Assembly (NCBI RefSeq): GCF_009908265.2
Contig: NZ_JAAATX020000005.1
Location: 124,001 to 188,000, forward strand
Direction: 5' to 3'
Length of the DNA: 64,000 bases
From: Paragemmobacter amnigenus
GTDB lineage: Bacteria; Pseudomonadota; Alphaproteobacteria; Rhodobacterales; Rhodobacteraceae
The notes under the pieces are model-generated. The model was not told where the DNA came from. It did not search any database and saw only the letters and a program-made list of their open reading frames with translations. Both the position numbers and the translations under genes were made by a program. Position 1 is the stretch's first letter. Every line of letters starts with the position of its first letter. Below are positions 37,058-45,240 of this stretch, piece after piece.

Positions 37058-38182
37058 TCACGCGGAACCTGCCACGGCCTTGGGTTGCAGACGGGTGGGC
37101 TGGATGCGGAATCCGGCGAGCGTCGCACCATCGGCCAAGGGAGTGATCCGGCAAGAGATCAGGCGGCCATCGACAAGACGGATCTCGCCACCCCACGGCT
37201 GTCTGGTGCCCATATTCCCGACATATCCGAGAAGATCGGACCACAGCTGTGTCGGTGCGGACTGGCTTCGCCATAGCGAAACCAGCTGGTCTATGCCCAG
37301 CTTCCGGACGGACCCATCCGGAAGCTTCCCCCACAGAGCGGCATAGGCCGCGTTTGACAGGACAAGCTGTCCGGACGCCGCAAAAACGGCGATGGCTTCG
37401 TCGGACATGTCGATAACGGCCTGACACATATCAAGGTCGGCACGGTACCTCTGGCTGCGAGAGACCTCGACCGAGATGTCCTCGATCATGAGTGCCAGCT
37501 CCCCGTCGGGATAGGGGCGGCCCGTGACACGATAGGTGCGGCCGCTTGGCAGGACCCATGTCTCTTCGTATCGACCCGTGGCGGCGGCGCGTTCCATCTC
37601 GACGATCTGCCGTCGCCAGCTTTTCCAGTCTTTGGGTTCCGGTACCGTCTTGCGGTTACGCATCGAGTCCAGGATCGACACCATCGACGGCTTGCGCCCC
37701 AAGAATTCGGGTGAAAGGGCTGTCAGGTCACACAGGGACGGATTGAACATCTGAAGGTGCCGGTCCCTGTCGAACACTGCCAAGCCTATCGGAAGATGTG
37801 CAAAGGCCTTGGCGAGGGCCTGTACGATCTGGCGTGCGTCAGGTTCTGGTTTCTGATGCGCTTCGATAGGGAAGGCATGGCCCACCGCGCCATCCCGCCG
37901 TACGGAAAACCAGCGTTCGCCATCCCCGCTTTGCAGGCGCACCCGCGATGCGGCTGGTGGGAAAAGCGGTGTTTGCGGGTTCAGGGCAACCAGACCGTCA
38001 TAGGCACGGTTCGTCCAGACGATCCCTTCTTCGCTCTCCCACCAGACAGGTATCGGCAGATCACGGGCAATGATGGTCTCTCGCGATGACAGGGTTGGTC
38101 GCCGCGGTGGGACGAGCAACAACGCGATACACGCCCCCAAGAGGCTGAACAGCAGAAGTACCATTTCCAAAGGAATGAACAC
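37058..38182 (-). CDS. divL: PAS-domain membrane protein, probable DivL homologue without kinase domain
   Basis: A protein of about 374 residues. An N-terminal helix (LEMVLLLFSLLGACIALLLV) is followed by PAS-like repeats, including LAKAFAHLPIGLAVFDRDRHLQMFNPSLCDLTALSPEFLG and VIDMSDEAIAVFAASGQLVLSNAAYAALWG. There is no HisKA or ATPase domain, so it cannot be a classical kinase. In Rhodobacterales, DivL is a PAS protein of the CckA-ChpT-CtrA pathway, and the gene next to tsaE in related genomes is divL, so I infer DivL. A near-perfect CtrA box lies 45-60 bp upstream. The start is uncertain: GTG 38182 is used here, with ATG 38164 and TTG 38212 as alternatives. Confidence 0.72.
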   Translation of the reverse strand: MFIPLEMVLLLFSLLGACIALLLVPPRRPTLSSRETIIARDLPIPVWWESEEGIVWTNRAYDGLVALNPQTPLFPPAASRVRLQSGDGERWFSVRRDGAVGHAFPIEAHQKPEPDARQIVQALAKAFAHLPIGLAVFDRDRHLQMFNPSLCDLTALSPEFLGRKPSMVSILDSMRNRKTVPEPKDWKSWRRQIVEMERAAATGRYEETWVLPSGRTYRVTGRPYPDGELALMIEDISVEVSRSQRYRADLDMCQAVIDMSDEAIAVFAASGQLVLSNAAYAALWGKLPDGSVRKLGIDQLVSLWRSQSAPTQLWSDLLGYVGNMGTRQPWGGEIRLVDGRLISCRITPLADGATLAGFRIQPTRLQPKAVAGSA

Positions 38183-38225
38183 GGAATTACCCGAAAGCTG
38201 ACAATTACTCAACCTAGGGGAGTTT

Positions 38226-38244
38226 GGTTAATTTTTCGTTAACC
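38226..38244. promoter_or_regulatory. CtrA-binding-type box upstream of divL-like gene
   Basis: GGTTAA-N7-TTAACC at 38226-38244 is a perfect 6+6 inverted repeat. It contains the full CtrA consensus TTAA-N7-TTAA at 38228-38242, with the extra C of the extended motif. The spacer is TTTTTCG. It lies in the 74 bp gap between the regB stop and the divL-like start. Confidence 0.75.
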
Positions 38245-38256
38245 GCCCTTTCCTAT

Positions 38257-39645
38257 TCAGTGTTCGATCCTCCGGTTCTGCCCGAGGTTTTCAACCGGAT
38301 TGGCGACAAGATCTTCGGCTGACCAGTTCAGTTCGACAATCGCGCCGCAACGTTCCGGACGCTCTTCCGGTGTCAGGAAGGGATCAGACGCGTTTGCAAA
38401 GGAAAGCTCCGCACCGGTGCGTTCAAGAAGCGTCTTGGCGATGAAAAGGCCAAGTCCCATCCCCTCGTATTCGGGCCGACGTTCAAGGTCCTGCGTTGAC
38501 CGGCGGGATCTGACGAACGGATCGCCAATGCGTCCGATGACCTGTGGTGGATAGCCCTCTCCATCATCCACGATCCGGATCGTGATCAGACGATCGGTCC
38601 ATTCTCCATCTATCCAGACCGTGCTGCGGGCGAAATCAACGGCATTCTGGATAAGGTTGCGAAGGCCGTGAATGACCTCGGGTCGGCGCAGGATGTTCGG
38701 TTGCCTCTCGCTGCCGCCCGGACCTGGAAGCAGCGAGAATTCCAGTTTCTTTCCGCGCCCGGTGTGAGGCTCGGCCGCTTCGCGAAGGACGGATCCCAGC
38801 GGGGCCTGACGCAGATGCAGGTCATCCTTTCCGGCGCGTCCCATGCCGCGGAGGATGTCGCGGCATCGGTCGGCCTGATCCCGGATAAGGGCGGCATCCT
38901 CCAGCAGCTGGGGGCGATCCTGCAACTCTTCCATCATCTCGGCGCTGACCAGCTTTATCGTGGCCAGAGGTGTGCCAAGTTCATGGGCCGCGGCCGCAAC
39001 GACACCGCCTAGATCGGTCAGCTTCTGTTCGCGCGCCAAGGCCATCTGTGTTGCCAGCAGCGCATCCGACATTGAACGGATCTCGGTGGCGATACGTCGC
39101 GAATAAACGGCCAGAAAGACGATCCCGATCACGATGGCCAGCCAGTAGCCAAACTCGAAAACGGTCGGGACCACCAGAACCTCGCCCGTGGAAAATCGCA
39201 GCGGCACGTTCACGAAGGCGATCAGGGTGGTGAACAGGATCGCGAGAATGCCGAGAAGTACGGTGGTCCGCAGTTCGAGGGCAGAAGCGGAGATTGTCAC
39301 TGGGGCGACGATCAGCAGGGCGAACGGGTTGGTGAGCCCGCCCGTCAGATACAGCAGGAAAGACAGCTGTGACAAATCGAACAGCAGGGTCAGCATAGCC
39401 TCAAGCTCGCTCAACCGTTTGTTCTCGGGGTATACGAAGACCGAGATCAGATTGGCGATGATCGAAGCTCCGACGGCCATGTAGCAAAGCCCGAGCGGAA
39501 GTTCGATTCCGTATGCGCGGTCCGCAACGGTGATCGCGGCAAGCTGTCCGGTAATGGCCATCCAGCGCAGGACGATCAGCGTCCGCAGGCGGACCCAGTC
39601 GCTGCGCGTGTCGCGCGATAAGAGGCCGAAGCCATGGATTGACAT
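38257..39645 (-). CDS. regB: Redox sensor histidine kinase RegB (PrrB)
   Basis: A 462-residue membrane histidine kinase of the RegB/PrrB/ActS type. Six hydrophobic segments occupy about residues 20-185. The quinone-binding GGLTNPF lies at 102-108. The phosphoacceptor His221 is in AAAHELGTPLATIK, and Cys261 in ADRCRDIL matches the redox-active cysteine of the Rhodobacter protein. The ATPase N, G1 and G2 boxes are NLIQNAVDF, VDDGEGYPP and GMGLGLFIAK. It is divergent from senC. RegB is inactivated under oxidising conditions. Confidence 0.95.
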   Translation of the reverse strand: MSIHGFGLLSRDTRSDWVRLRTLIVLRWMAITGQLAAITVADRAYGIELPLGLCYMAVGASIIANLISVFVYPENKRLSELEAMLTLLFDLSQLSFLLYLTGGLTNPFALLIVAPVTISASALELRTTVLLGILAILFTTLIAFVNVPLRFSTGEVLVVPTVFEFGYWLAIVIGIVFLAVYSRRIATEIRSMSDALLATQMALAREQKLTDLGGVVAAAAHELGTPLATIKLVSAEMMEELQDRPQLLEDAALIRDQADRCRDILRGMGRAGKDDLHLRQAPLGSVLREAAEPHTGRGKKLEFSLLPGPGGSERQPNILRRPEVIHGLRNLIQNAVDFARSTVWIDGEWTDRLITIRIVDDGEGYPPQVIGRIGDPFVRSRRSTQDLERRPEYEGMGLGLFIAKTLLERTGAELSFANASDPFLTPEERPERCGAIVELNWSAEDLVANPVENLGQNRRIEH

Positions 39646-39734
39646 GCTATAAGGGCCCCGACGTGACCAAGTTTCGCATTGTTACGGTGCACGGCTTGGG
39701 CAATCAATGCGGCGGGAAAACAGAAGGTACGGCA

Positions 39735-40346
39735 ATGAGCAAGCTTTATGCAGGTCTGGCAGTGGCTGCCGTGGTTGGTCTGGTCGGCGGGACGGCGGGC
39801 TATGTGTACATGCAGCAGACGAACGACCGGTTTGCCGATTGCCGTGCCGGTGCGGTCGGTGGTGCCATCGGCGGCCCATTCACCCTTTTGGATGAAACCG
39901 GCAGGACGGTTACCGACAAAGATGTGCTGACCAAGCCAAGCCTTGTCTACTTTGGCTATACCTTCTGCCCGGATGTCTGTCCGCTCGACATGGCGCGGAC
40001 GGCTGATGCGGTGGATATCCTTGAAGAAAACGGGTTCGATGTTAATCCCGTCTTCATTTCGATCGACCCCGACCGCGATACGCCCGAGGTTCTTCAGAGC
40101 TTTACCGAAAATCTCCACCCCAAAATGATTGGACTGACGGGAAGCGCAGAGCAGGTGAAGGCGGCATCGGCGGCCTATAAGACCTATTTCCGCAAGCAGG
40201 CCGGCGACGATCCGGAGTTTTACCTGATGGACCATTCGACCTTTACCTATCTGGTCCTTCCCGAAACGGGTTTCGTCGATTTTTTCAAGCGGGATGACAC
40301 GGCCGAACAGATGGCCGAGAGGACGGCGTGTTTCCTGTCGCATTGA
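39735..40346 (+). CDS. senC: SenC/PrrC (SCO1-like) copper chaperone
   Basis: A 203-residue SCO family protein. A single N-terminal helix (LYAGLAVAAVVGLVGGTAGYVYM) anchors it, and a thioredoxin-like domain follows. The copper ligands are the two cysteines of FGYTFCPDVCPLDMARTAD and the histidine in YLMDHSTFTYLV. SenC helps build the CuA/CuB centres of cbb3 and aa3 oxidases, and in Rhodobacter it feeds into RegB signalling. The ATG at 39735 opens the senC-regA-hvrA run. Confidence 0.93.
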   Translation: MSKLYAGLAVAAVVGLVGGTAGYVYMQQTNDRFADCRAGAVGGAIGGPFTLLDETGRTVTDKDVLTKPSLVYFGYTFCPDVCPLDMARTADAVDILEENGFDVNPVFISIDPDRDTPEVLQSFTENLHPKMIGLTGSAEQVKAASAAYKTYFRKQAGDDPEFYLMDHSTFTYLVLPETGFVDFFKRDDTAEQMAERTACFLSH

Positions 40347-40418
40347 CCATGCGTGGAATTTGACCCCGCCGCGAAACGGCCCTAACTTCCACTGGAAAAC
40401 AAGGGCAAGGGGAACACG

Positions 40419-40973
40419 ATGGCTGACGATCTGACTGCAGAGCTTGGCCCTGACCGCACGCTTCTGCTTGTGGACGATGACGAACCATTCGTGAAACGAC
40501 TCGCCAAGGCGATGGAAAAGCGTGGCTTCCTGCCGGAAACTGCGGAAAGTGTGGCGGCGGGGAAGGCCATCGCCATGACACGACCGCCCGCCTATGCCGT
40601 GGTGGATTTGCGGCTTGAGGACGGAAACGGACTGGACGTCGTGGAAACCCTGCGCGAACGTCGTCCGGATTGCCGTATTGTGGTCCTCACCGGCTATGGG
40701 GCGATTGCTACGGCAGTGGCAGCCGTAAAGATCGGTGCGACGGATTACCTCTCCAAACCTGCCGATGCAAACGATGTGACAAATGCACTTTTGTCGCGGA
40801 CCGAAACACTTCCTGCGCCGCCCGAAAATCCGATGTCGGCTGACCGCGTACGTTGGGAACATATCCAGCGCGTATATGAGATGTGTGATCGAAACGTGTC
40901 TGAAACCGCGCGAAGACTCAGCATGCATCGCCGGACGCTTCAGCGGATTCTTGCAAAAAGAAGCCCGAAGTAA
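40419..40973 (+). CDS. regA: Redox response regulator RegA (PrrA/ActR)
   Basis: A 184-residue regulator. The receiver has the phospho-acceptor Asp63 in YAVVDLRLEDGNG, the same position as in the characterised Rhodobacter RegA. A Pro-rich linker (LPAPPENP) leads to a C-terminal FIS-type helix-turn-helix with SETARRLSMHRRTLQRIL. With RegB it controls redox-responsive genes for respiration, photosynthesis and carbon and nitrogen fixation in this group. It lies 73 bp downstream of senC. Confidence 0.96.
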   Translation: MADDLTAELGPDRTLLLVDDDEPFVKRLAKAMEKRGFLPETAESVAAGKAIAMTRPPAYAVVDLRLEDGNGLDVVETLRERRPDCRIVVLTGYGAIATAVAAVKIGATDYLSKPADANDVTNALLSRTETLPAPPENPMSADRVRWEHIQRVYEMCDRNVSETARRLSMHRRTLQRILAKRSPK

Positions 40974-41043
40974 CCGGAACGTTGTTTTACCGTAATTATT
41001 AAAGTATCTGTAGCCCATTCCAATCTTGGGAAGGGAACGGGAA

Positions 41044-41358
41044 ATGTCTATCGATCTGAATTCCTTGTCGTTGAAAGAGTTGAAGGATTTGCAAGGTCAG
41101 GTGGCAAGGGCGATTGCAAACTTCGAGGACCGCAAGCGTAAACAGGCTTTGGCAGAACTTGAAGAAAAGGCGCGGGCGATGGGTTTCTCGCTTGCCGAAT
41201 TGACCGGCACTGCTGCGCCGCGAAAGCGCGCACCGGCCACGGCGAAATACGCCAATCCTGCTGACCGCTCGGATACGTGGTCCGGTCGTGGCAGAAAGCC
41301 GCGTTGGTTTGCTGATGCGCTGAAATCGGGCAAGAAGCCTGAAGACATGGCAGTCTGA
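41044..41358 (+). CDS. hvrA: H-NS-family DNA-binding protein HvrA
   Basis: A 104-residue H-NS/MvaT-type protein. The N-terminus is a coiled coil (LKELKDLQGQVARAIANFEDRKRKQALAELEEKARAMG). The C-terminal DNA-binding domain has RSDTWSGRGRKPRWFADALKSG, the TWSGRGRxPxW motif of H-NS. It follows regA as in R. capsulatus, where HvrA trans-activates photosynthesis genes in low light. The start is set by an AAGGGAACGGGAA ribosome site. Its stop abuts hvrB on the other strand. Confidence 0.88.
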   Translation: MSIDLNSLSLKELKDLQGQVARAIANFEDRKRKQALAELEEKARAMGFSLAELTGTAAPRKRAPATAKYANPADRSDTWSGRGRKPRWFADALKSGKKPEDMAV

Positions 41359-42234
41359 TCAGGCGGAATTCTCAAGCCATCGGATAAAGGCACGGGTCGC
41401 GGCGCGCTGCGGCCCGTGTGCCATGACAAGAAAATATCCGGGCAACCTGTCCTTGCTGTCGTGAAGCAGGATCAGCCTTTGCTCGTCCAGATCGTCCTGC
41501 AACAGTGCAAGACTCTCTACGACCAGTCCCAATCCCTGACGCGCTGCCGCAAGCGATAACTCTTCATTGAAGAACTCCGTCCGGCTGAGCCTGTCGGGAC
41601 TTAATCCGAGGCTGCGCAGGTAATTCTCCTGTTCGGGCCAGTCTCGCGCAAGGATCCATTCCATTTCCTGCATTTCGCTGGCCTTCAATGTTTGGCGTCC
41701 GTCTAGCAGGGCAGGCGAGGCGGCAACTGCCATTCGGGCCGGAGCAAGAAAGCGCGAAATGACGTCAGGCCAGTCGCCGTTACCATACCGGATGGCAAGG
41801 TCCATCCCCTCGCGCCGGAGATCCAGAATGCGAGGGTCGGGGTGGAGCGACAGGGCTATGTCAGGGTGGCGATCCCAGAAATCCTTGAGCCTTGGCATCA
41901 GCCATTGCGCGGCGAAGCTGGCGGTCAGGGTAATGCGGACAGGGCGGTCTGATCCGGACGATTTGAGGGCGGCAATGCCATTCGCCATGGTCCCGAAACC
42001 ATCGGTCAGGGCCTTCGCTAGCTGCTTTCCCTCGTCTGTCAGAGCCATGCCGCGCCCGTCCCGAATGACAAGCGGCGTATCGAGATGGCCCTCCAGCGCG
42101 CGAACCTGCTGGGCCACTGCGGCATGGGTGACGTTCAGCGCGCGCGCCGCCTGCGAGAAGCCACCAAGTTCAGCCACGGCAGCAAAGGCGCGCAAGCCGG
42201 TCAGCGGAGGGAGGATGCGCCAGTCAGTTGTCAT
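41359..42234 (-). CDS. hvrB: LysR-family regulator HvrB
   Basis: A 291-residue LysR protein. The HTH occupies about residues 10-65 (LTGLRAFAAVAELGGFSQAARALNVTHAAVAQQVRALE) and is of the GcvA-like branch. In R. capsulatus the gene between hvrA and ahcY is hvrB, a LysR activator of ahcY and of an adjacent ORF. The order here (hvrA, hvrB, HD protein, ahcY) matches, so I infer the same role. An operator-like repeat overlaps its own start codon, so autoregulation is likely. Confidence 0.85.
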   Translation of the reverse strand: MTTDWRILPPLTGLRAFAAVAELGGFSQAARALNVTHAAVAQQVRALEGHLDTPLVIRDGRGMALTDEGKQLAKALTDGFGTMANGIAALKSSGSDRPVRITLTASFAAQWLMPRLKDFWDRHPDIALSLHPDPRILDLRREGMDLAIRYGNGDWPDVISRFLAPARMAVAASPALLDGRQTLKASEMQEMEWILARDWPEQENYLRSLGLSPDRLSRTEFFNEELSLAAARQGLGLVVESLALLQDDLDEQRLILLHDSKDRLPGYFLVMAHGPQRAATRAFIRWLENSA

Positions 42235-42262
42235 GAAAGTTCAGCTAACAGTTATGAAAGTT
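42233..42262. promoter_or_regulatory. LysR-type operator between hvrB and the small ORF
   Basis: ATGAAAGTT occurs at 42233-42241 and again at 42254-42262, a spacing of 21 bp or two helical turns. Between them TTCA-N11-TGAA (42240-42258) is an inverted repeat of LysR type. The left copy overlaps the hvrB start codon. The arrangement fits HvrB autorepression and control of the divergent small ORF. Confidence 0.5.
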
Positions 42263-42329
42263 TTATGACTCGGAATTCTGGGTGGGTCCGCGTAGGAACG
42301 CCAGCATAAACAGCAAAGAGGAGCCGAAA

Positions 42330-42413
42330 ATGTTGAACATCATCGCAGAGGCACTGCTGCTTGCCGCAGGTCAGAGACCGCAGCGCATCGCACCGGTTCA
42401 CAAGGGACGTTAA
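42330..42413 (+). CDS. Predicted 27-residue small protein divergent from hvrB
   Basis: ATG at 42330 opens 27 codons ending in TAA at 42411-42413. The ribosome site AGAGGAG stands 7 bp before the start codon. The peptide has an N-terminal hydrophobic helix (MLNIIAEALLLAAG) and a basic tail ([12 protein letters not shown]), so it could be amphipathic and membrane associated. The TTAA at 42410-42413 provides its stop codon and also the stop codon of the HD gene on the other strand. It is below the size most gene finders accept. No homologue is claimed. Confidence 0.45.
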   Translation: MLNIIAEALLLAAGQRPQRIAPVHKGR

Positions 42414-43006
42414 GGCGTGCAGTCCAGCAGCAGCTCTGCGTGCCGCGACACGTAGTCCGCCCGTACCACTGTGGGCGGGCGAAGCCTTATTTCCAGTCCC
42501 CGCAAGATAAGGGGGTCCGGCTTTCCAAAAAGGCGATCTGCCTCGTCCCGTCCGAATCCGGCGATATGCACGGCTTCCAGCCATGCAGATACCTTGTCGG
42601 CTGATTTGATGGCCTTCTTGATCGGGCCCGGAAGAACCGCCGGAAGACCGAAGCGCAGATGCACCGCGGCCGTCAACCGTTCGTCCAGTGCCCCGTATCC
42701 CGGGCCGATGGCTGCCTTGACGGGACTTATCATGTCACCGATCACATATTCCGGTGCGTCATGCAGCAGTGCTGCCAACTGCCAGCGCGGACCTATCCCT
42801 GGATTGGCGCATGTGAAGATCTGTTCCACCAGAAGCGAATGTTCCGCCACGGAATAGGGCCAGTCGCCGTGCGTCTGCCCGTTCCATCGTGCAACGAAGG
42901 CAAGCCCGTGCGCGATATCCGAGATTTCGATATCCATCGGCGTCGGATCGAGCAGGTCGAGCCTGCGACCCGAGAGCATCCTTTGCCAAGCGCGCGTCTG
43001 TTTCAT
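42410..43006 (-). CDS. HD-domain phosphohydrolase (YfbR-like)
   Basis: A 198-residue HD-superfamily protein. [14 protein letters not shown] supplies the first histidine, [14 protein letters not shown] the HD dyad and KSADKVSAW the later aspartate. YfbR relatives are 5'-deoxynucleotidases. In R. capsulatus the gene at this position (orf5) is reported to be under HvrB control together with ahcY, and I infer that this is its equivalent. It is divergent from ahcY across 110 bp. Confidence 0.85.
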   Translation of the reverse strand: MKQTRAWQRMLSGRRLDLLDPTPMDIEISDIAHGLAFVARWNGQTHGDWPYSVAEHSLLVEQIFTCANPGIGPRWQLAALLHDAPEYVIGDMISPVKAAIGPGYGALDERLTAAVHLRFGLPAVLPGPIKKAIKSADKVSAWLEAVHIAGFGRDEADRLFGKPDPLILRGLEIRLRPPTVVRADYVSRHAELLLDCTP

Positions 43007-43116
43007 CTATTGCGCGGCCTTCCCCTATGAAACCTGTGTTACCCACCGTTCCATTGTCGGTGGCGCGATCCCGTGCTATCTCGCCCGCAAATTCAGGGTT
43101 CAAGGAGCAACGGCAG

Positions 43117-44517
43117 ATGCCGCAGGATTACATCGTCAAGGATATCGCGCTTGCCGAATTCGGACGCAAGGAGTTGACCATCGCCGAGACCGAAATGCCG
43201 GGTCTCATGGCGTGCCGCGAGGAATTCGGACCGACGAAGCCGTTGAAAGGCGCGCGGATTGCCGGTTCGCTTCACATGACGATCCAGACGGGTGTTCTGA
43301 TCGAAACGCTCAAGGCGCTGGGCGCGGATGTGCGTTGGGCGTCGTGCAACATCTTCTCGACGCAGGATCACGCGGCGGCGGCGATCGCGCAGGCAGGTGT
43401 TCCGGTTTTCGCCATCAAGGGTGAAACTCTGGAAGAATATTGGGAATATACTGACAAGATCTTCCAGTTCGGCGGCGAGGGCGGCACCTGCAACATGATC
43501 CTCGACGATGGCGGCGATGCGACGCTGTACATCCTGCTGGGCGCGCGGGTCGAGGCGGGCGAGACCGACCTGATCGCCGTGCCGACGAGCGAGGAAGAGG
43601 TCTGCCTCTTTAACCAGATCAAGAAGCGTCTGGCGGCAAGCCCCGGCTGGTTCACCAAGCAGCGCGCGGCCATTCAGGGCGTGTCTGAGGAAACGACGAC
43701 CGGCGTGCATCGCCTGTACGAGCTGCACAAGAAGGGGCAGCTGCCCTTCCCGGCGATCAACGTCAACGACTCGGTCACCAAGTCGAAGTTCGACAACAAG
43801 TACGGCTGCAAGGAATCGCTGGTGGACGGCATCCGCCGTGCGACCGACACGATGATGGCGGGCAAGGTGGCCGTGGTCTGCGGCTATGGCGATGTGGGCA
43901 AGGGTTCCGCCGCCAGCTTGCGCGGTGCCGGGGCGCGGGTGAAGGTGACGGAAGTCGATCCTATCTGCGCGCTGCAGGCGGCGATGGACGGGTATGAGGT
44001 CACGATCCTGGAAGACGAGATCAAGACCGCCGACATCTTCATCACCACGACCGGCAACAAGGACGTCATCCGCATCGAGCATCTGCGCGAGATGAAGGAC
44101 ATGGCGATCGTCGGCAACATCGGCCATTTCGACAACGAGATCCAGGTCGCCGCGCTGCGCAATCACAAGTGGACCAACATCAAGGATCAGGTGGACATGA
44201 TCGAGATGCCTTCGGGCAACCGGATCATCCTGCTGTCCGAAGGGCGTCTCTTGAACCTTGGCAATGCGACGGGGCATCCGTCCTTCGTGATGTCGGCCTC
44301 CTTCACCAATCAGGTTCTGGCGCAGATCGAGCTGTGGACGAAGGGCAAGGACTATGCGCCCGGCGTCTATATCCTGCCCAAGCAGCTGGACGAGAAGGTG
44401 GCGCGCCTGCATCTGAAGAAGATCGGGGTGAAACTGACCGAACTGCGCCCGGATCAGGCGGCCTATATCGGGGTGAAGCCGGAAGGCCCGTTCAAGCCGG
44501 AACACTACCGCTACTGA
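43117..44517 (+). CDS. ahcY: S-adenosylhomocysteine hydrolase (adenosylhomocysteinase)
   Basis: A 466-residue tetrameric NAD enzyme that splits S-adenosylhomocysteine into homocysteine and adenosine, removing the inhibitor of methyltransferases. It has [26 protein letters not shown], the NAD site [17 protein letters not shown] and the C-terminal [24 protein letters not shown], all diagnostic. The ATG at 43117 has AAGGAG upstream. A strong terminator follows. Regulation by HvrB is suggested by synteny with R. capsulatus. Confidence 0.97.
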   Translation: MPQDYIVKDIALAEFGRKELTIAETEMPGLMACREEFGPTKPLKGARIAGSLHMTIQTGVLIETLKALGADVRWASCNIFSTQDHAAAAIAQAGVPVFAIKGETLEEYWEYTDKIFQFGGEGGTCNMILDDGGDATLYILLGARVEAGETDLIAVPTSEEEVCLFNQIKKRLAASPGWFTKQRAAIQGVSEETTTGVHRLYELHKKGQLPFPAINVNDSVTKSKFDNKYGCKESLVDGIRRATDTMMAGKVAVVCGYGDVGKGSAASLRGAGARVKVTEVDPICALQAAMDGYEVTILEDEIKTADIFITTTGNKDVIRIEHLREMKDMAIVGNIGHFDNEIQVAALRNHKWTNIKDQVDMIEMPSGNRIILLSEGRLLNLGNATGHPSFVMSASFTNQVLAQIELWTKGKDYAPGVYILPKQLDEKVARLHLKKIGVKLTELRPDQAAYIGVKPEGPFKPEHYRY

Positions 44518-44535
44518 AAACGCCAAAGCCTAGGG

Positions 44536-44568
44536 AAAAAGGGTCCGGATCACGTCCGGACCCTTTTT
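44536..44568 (+). terminator. Intrinsic terminator of ahcY
   Basis: GGGTCCGGA (44541-44549), a TCACG loop and TCCGGACCC (44555-44563) form a perfect 9 bp stem, extended by AAAAA and TTTTT flanks to 14 bp. It begins about 20 bp after the ahcY stop codon and could act in both directions. Confidence 0.9.
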
Positions 44569-44692
44569 GCTGCGCGCTGTTCCGCAACCTGACGAGACGG
44601 GACGCACAATTCGTTTGCACCGTATCCGAACAACTTTAAGCTTTGCTCTGATCCGGCGTCTGCGCCGCCGGTTGACAGGGAGAGTGACGGAT

Positions 44693-45034
44693 ATGAGCAA
44701 ACGTAGCGAACTTATTGCCAAATATGCAGACGACCTGAAATCCAAGTGCAAGATCACACCCGACCTTGCCCTTCTGGAAAAGGTTACGATCGGTTGCGGT
44801 CCGGCGATCTATAATGCCGACAGCGAGACGGTGGCCGCCAGCGACCCTGACGAAGTGGAGCGGGTGAAAACGAACTTTCTGATAAAGAAGCTCGGTCTTT
44901 CCGACGGTCCGAAGCTGACCGAGGCGATCAACGCAGTCGTCGACACCTATGGCCGATCCGAGCGCAACAAGTATCGCGCGGTCGTATACTACCTGCTGGT
45001 CAAACATTTCGGAAAAGAGGCTGTTTACGGCTGA
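44693..45034 (+). CDS. DUF2853 family protein
   Basis: A 113-residue protein matching DUF2853: MSKRSELIAKYADDLKSKC, DLALLEKVTIGCGPAIYNADSETVA and RNKYRAVVYYLLVKHFGKEAVYG. The family has no known function and consists of small helical cytoplasmic proteins. The ATG at 44693 has GGGAGAG upstream. It lies between the ahcY terminator and its own terminator, so it is monocistronic. Confidence 0.85.
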   Translation: MSKRSELIAKYADDLKSKCKITPDLALLEKVTIGCGPAIYNADSETVAASDPDEVERVKTNFLIKKLGLSDGPKLTEAINAVVDTYGRSERNKYRAVVYYLLVKHFGKEAVYG

Positions 45035-45052
45035 CATCGCGCTTGGCCAGAC

Positions 45053-45078
45053 CCTGCCCGCTCCATCGGGTGGGTTTT
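45053..45078 (+). terminator. Terminator after the DUF2853 gene
   Basis: CCTGCCCG (45053-45060), a CTCCAT loop and CGGGTGGG (45067-45074) pair over 8 bp, including two GU pairs, followed by TTTT. It starts 18 bp beyond the DUF2853 stop codon. Confidence 0.6.
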
Positions 45079-45239
45079 GAGTAAAATGGTCAGCACAAGC
45101 GATTTGCGCGCCATCGCCCGATCTGGCACCTTGGGTTTACAGGACAGGACGTCCGGGACCCTTTTGCGAACACGTGTGGTGCTCGGGGAGCGCGTGGGGT
45201 GGCTGGAGGGTCCTGTAGGGGTGCAGGGCCCTCCTTTTT
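45079..45239 (+). ncRNA. Possible small RNA ending in an intrinsic terminator
   Basis: Between the DUF2853 terminator and the convergent EVE gene is a stretch of about 160 bp that ends in its own plus-strand terminator. It contains the self-complementary GGACGTCC (45147-45154). It also has TACAGGAC (45138-45145), which can pair with GTCCTGTA (45210-45217), overlapping the left arm of the terminator stem. No gene lies between the two terminators on this strand, so the second one needs a transcript. No promoter was identified. Confidence 0.3.
45205..45239 (+). terminator. Plus-strand terminator with no upstream gene
   Basis: GGAGGGTCCTG (45205-45215) and CAGGGCCCTCC (45224-45234) form an 11 bp stem with one GU pair and an 8-base loop, followed by TTTTT (45235-45239). 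The U-run is on the plus strand only, so it does not fit the minus-strand EVE gene that ends at 45241. Confidence 0.65.
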
Positions 45240-45240
45240 C

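Noticed and set aside
39576-41018. Long minus-strand frame across senC and regA
   Set aside because: It is antisense to two well-identified genes with conserved motifs and has no recognisable protein features.
43007-43116. SAH riboswitch before ahcY
   Set aside because: The gap contains only a simple CCACCG/CGGTGG hairpin (43043-43063). I could not match the conserved core of the known SAH riboswitch, and regulation by HvrB is a better-supported explanation.
43093-44526. Long open frame (477 codons) antisense to ahcY
   Set aside because: It is the reverse-strand shadow of a highly conserved gene with strong third-position GC bias. The predicted protein is rich in His, Arg and Leu without any domain.
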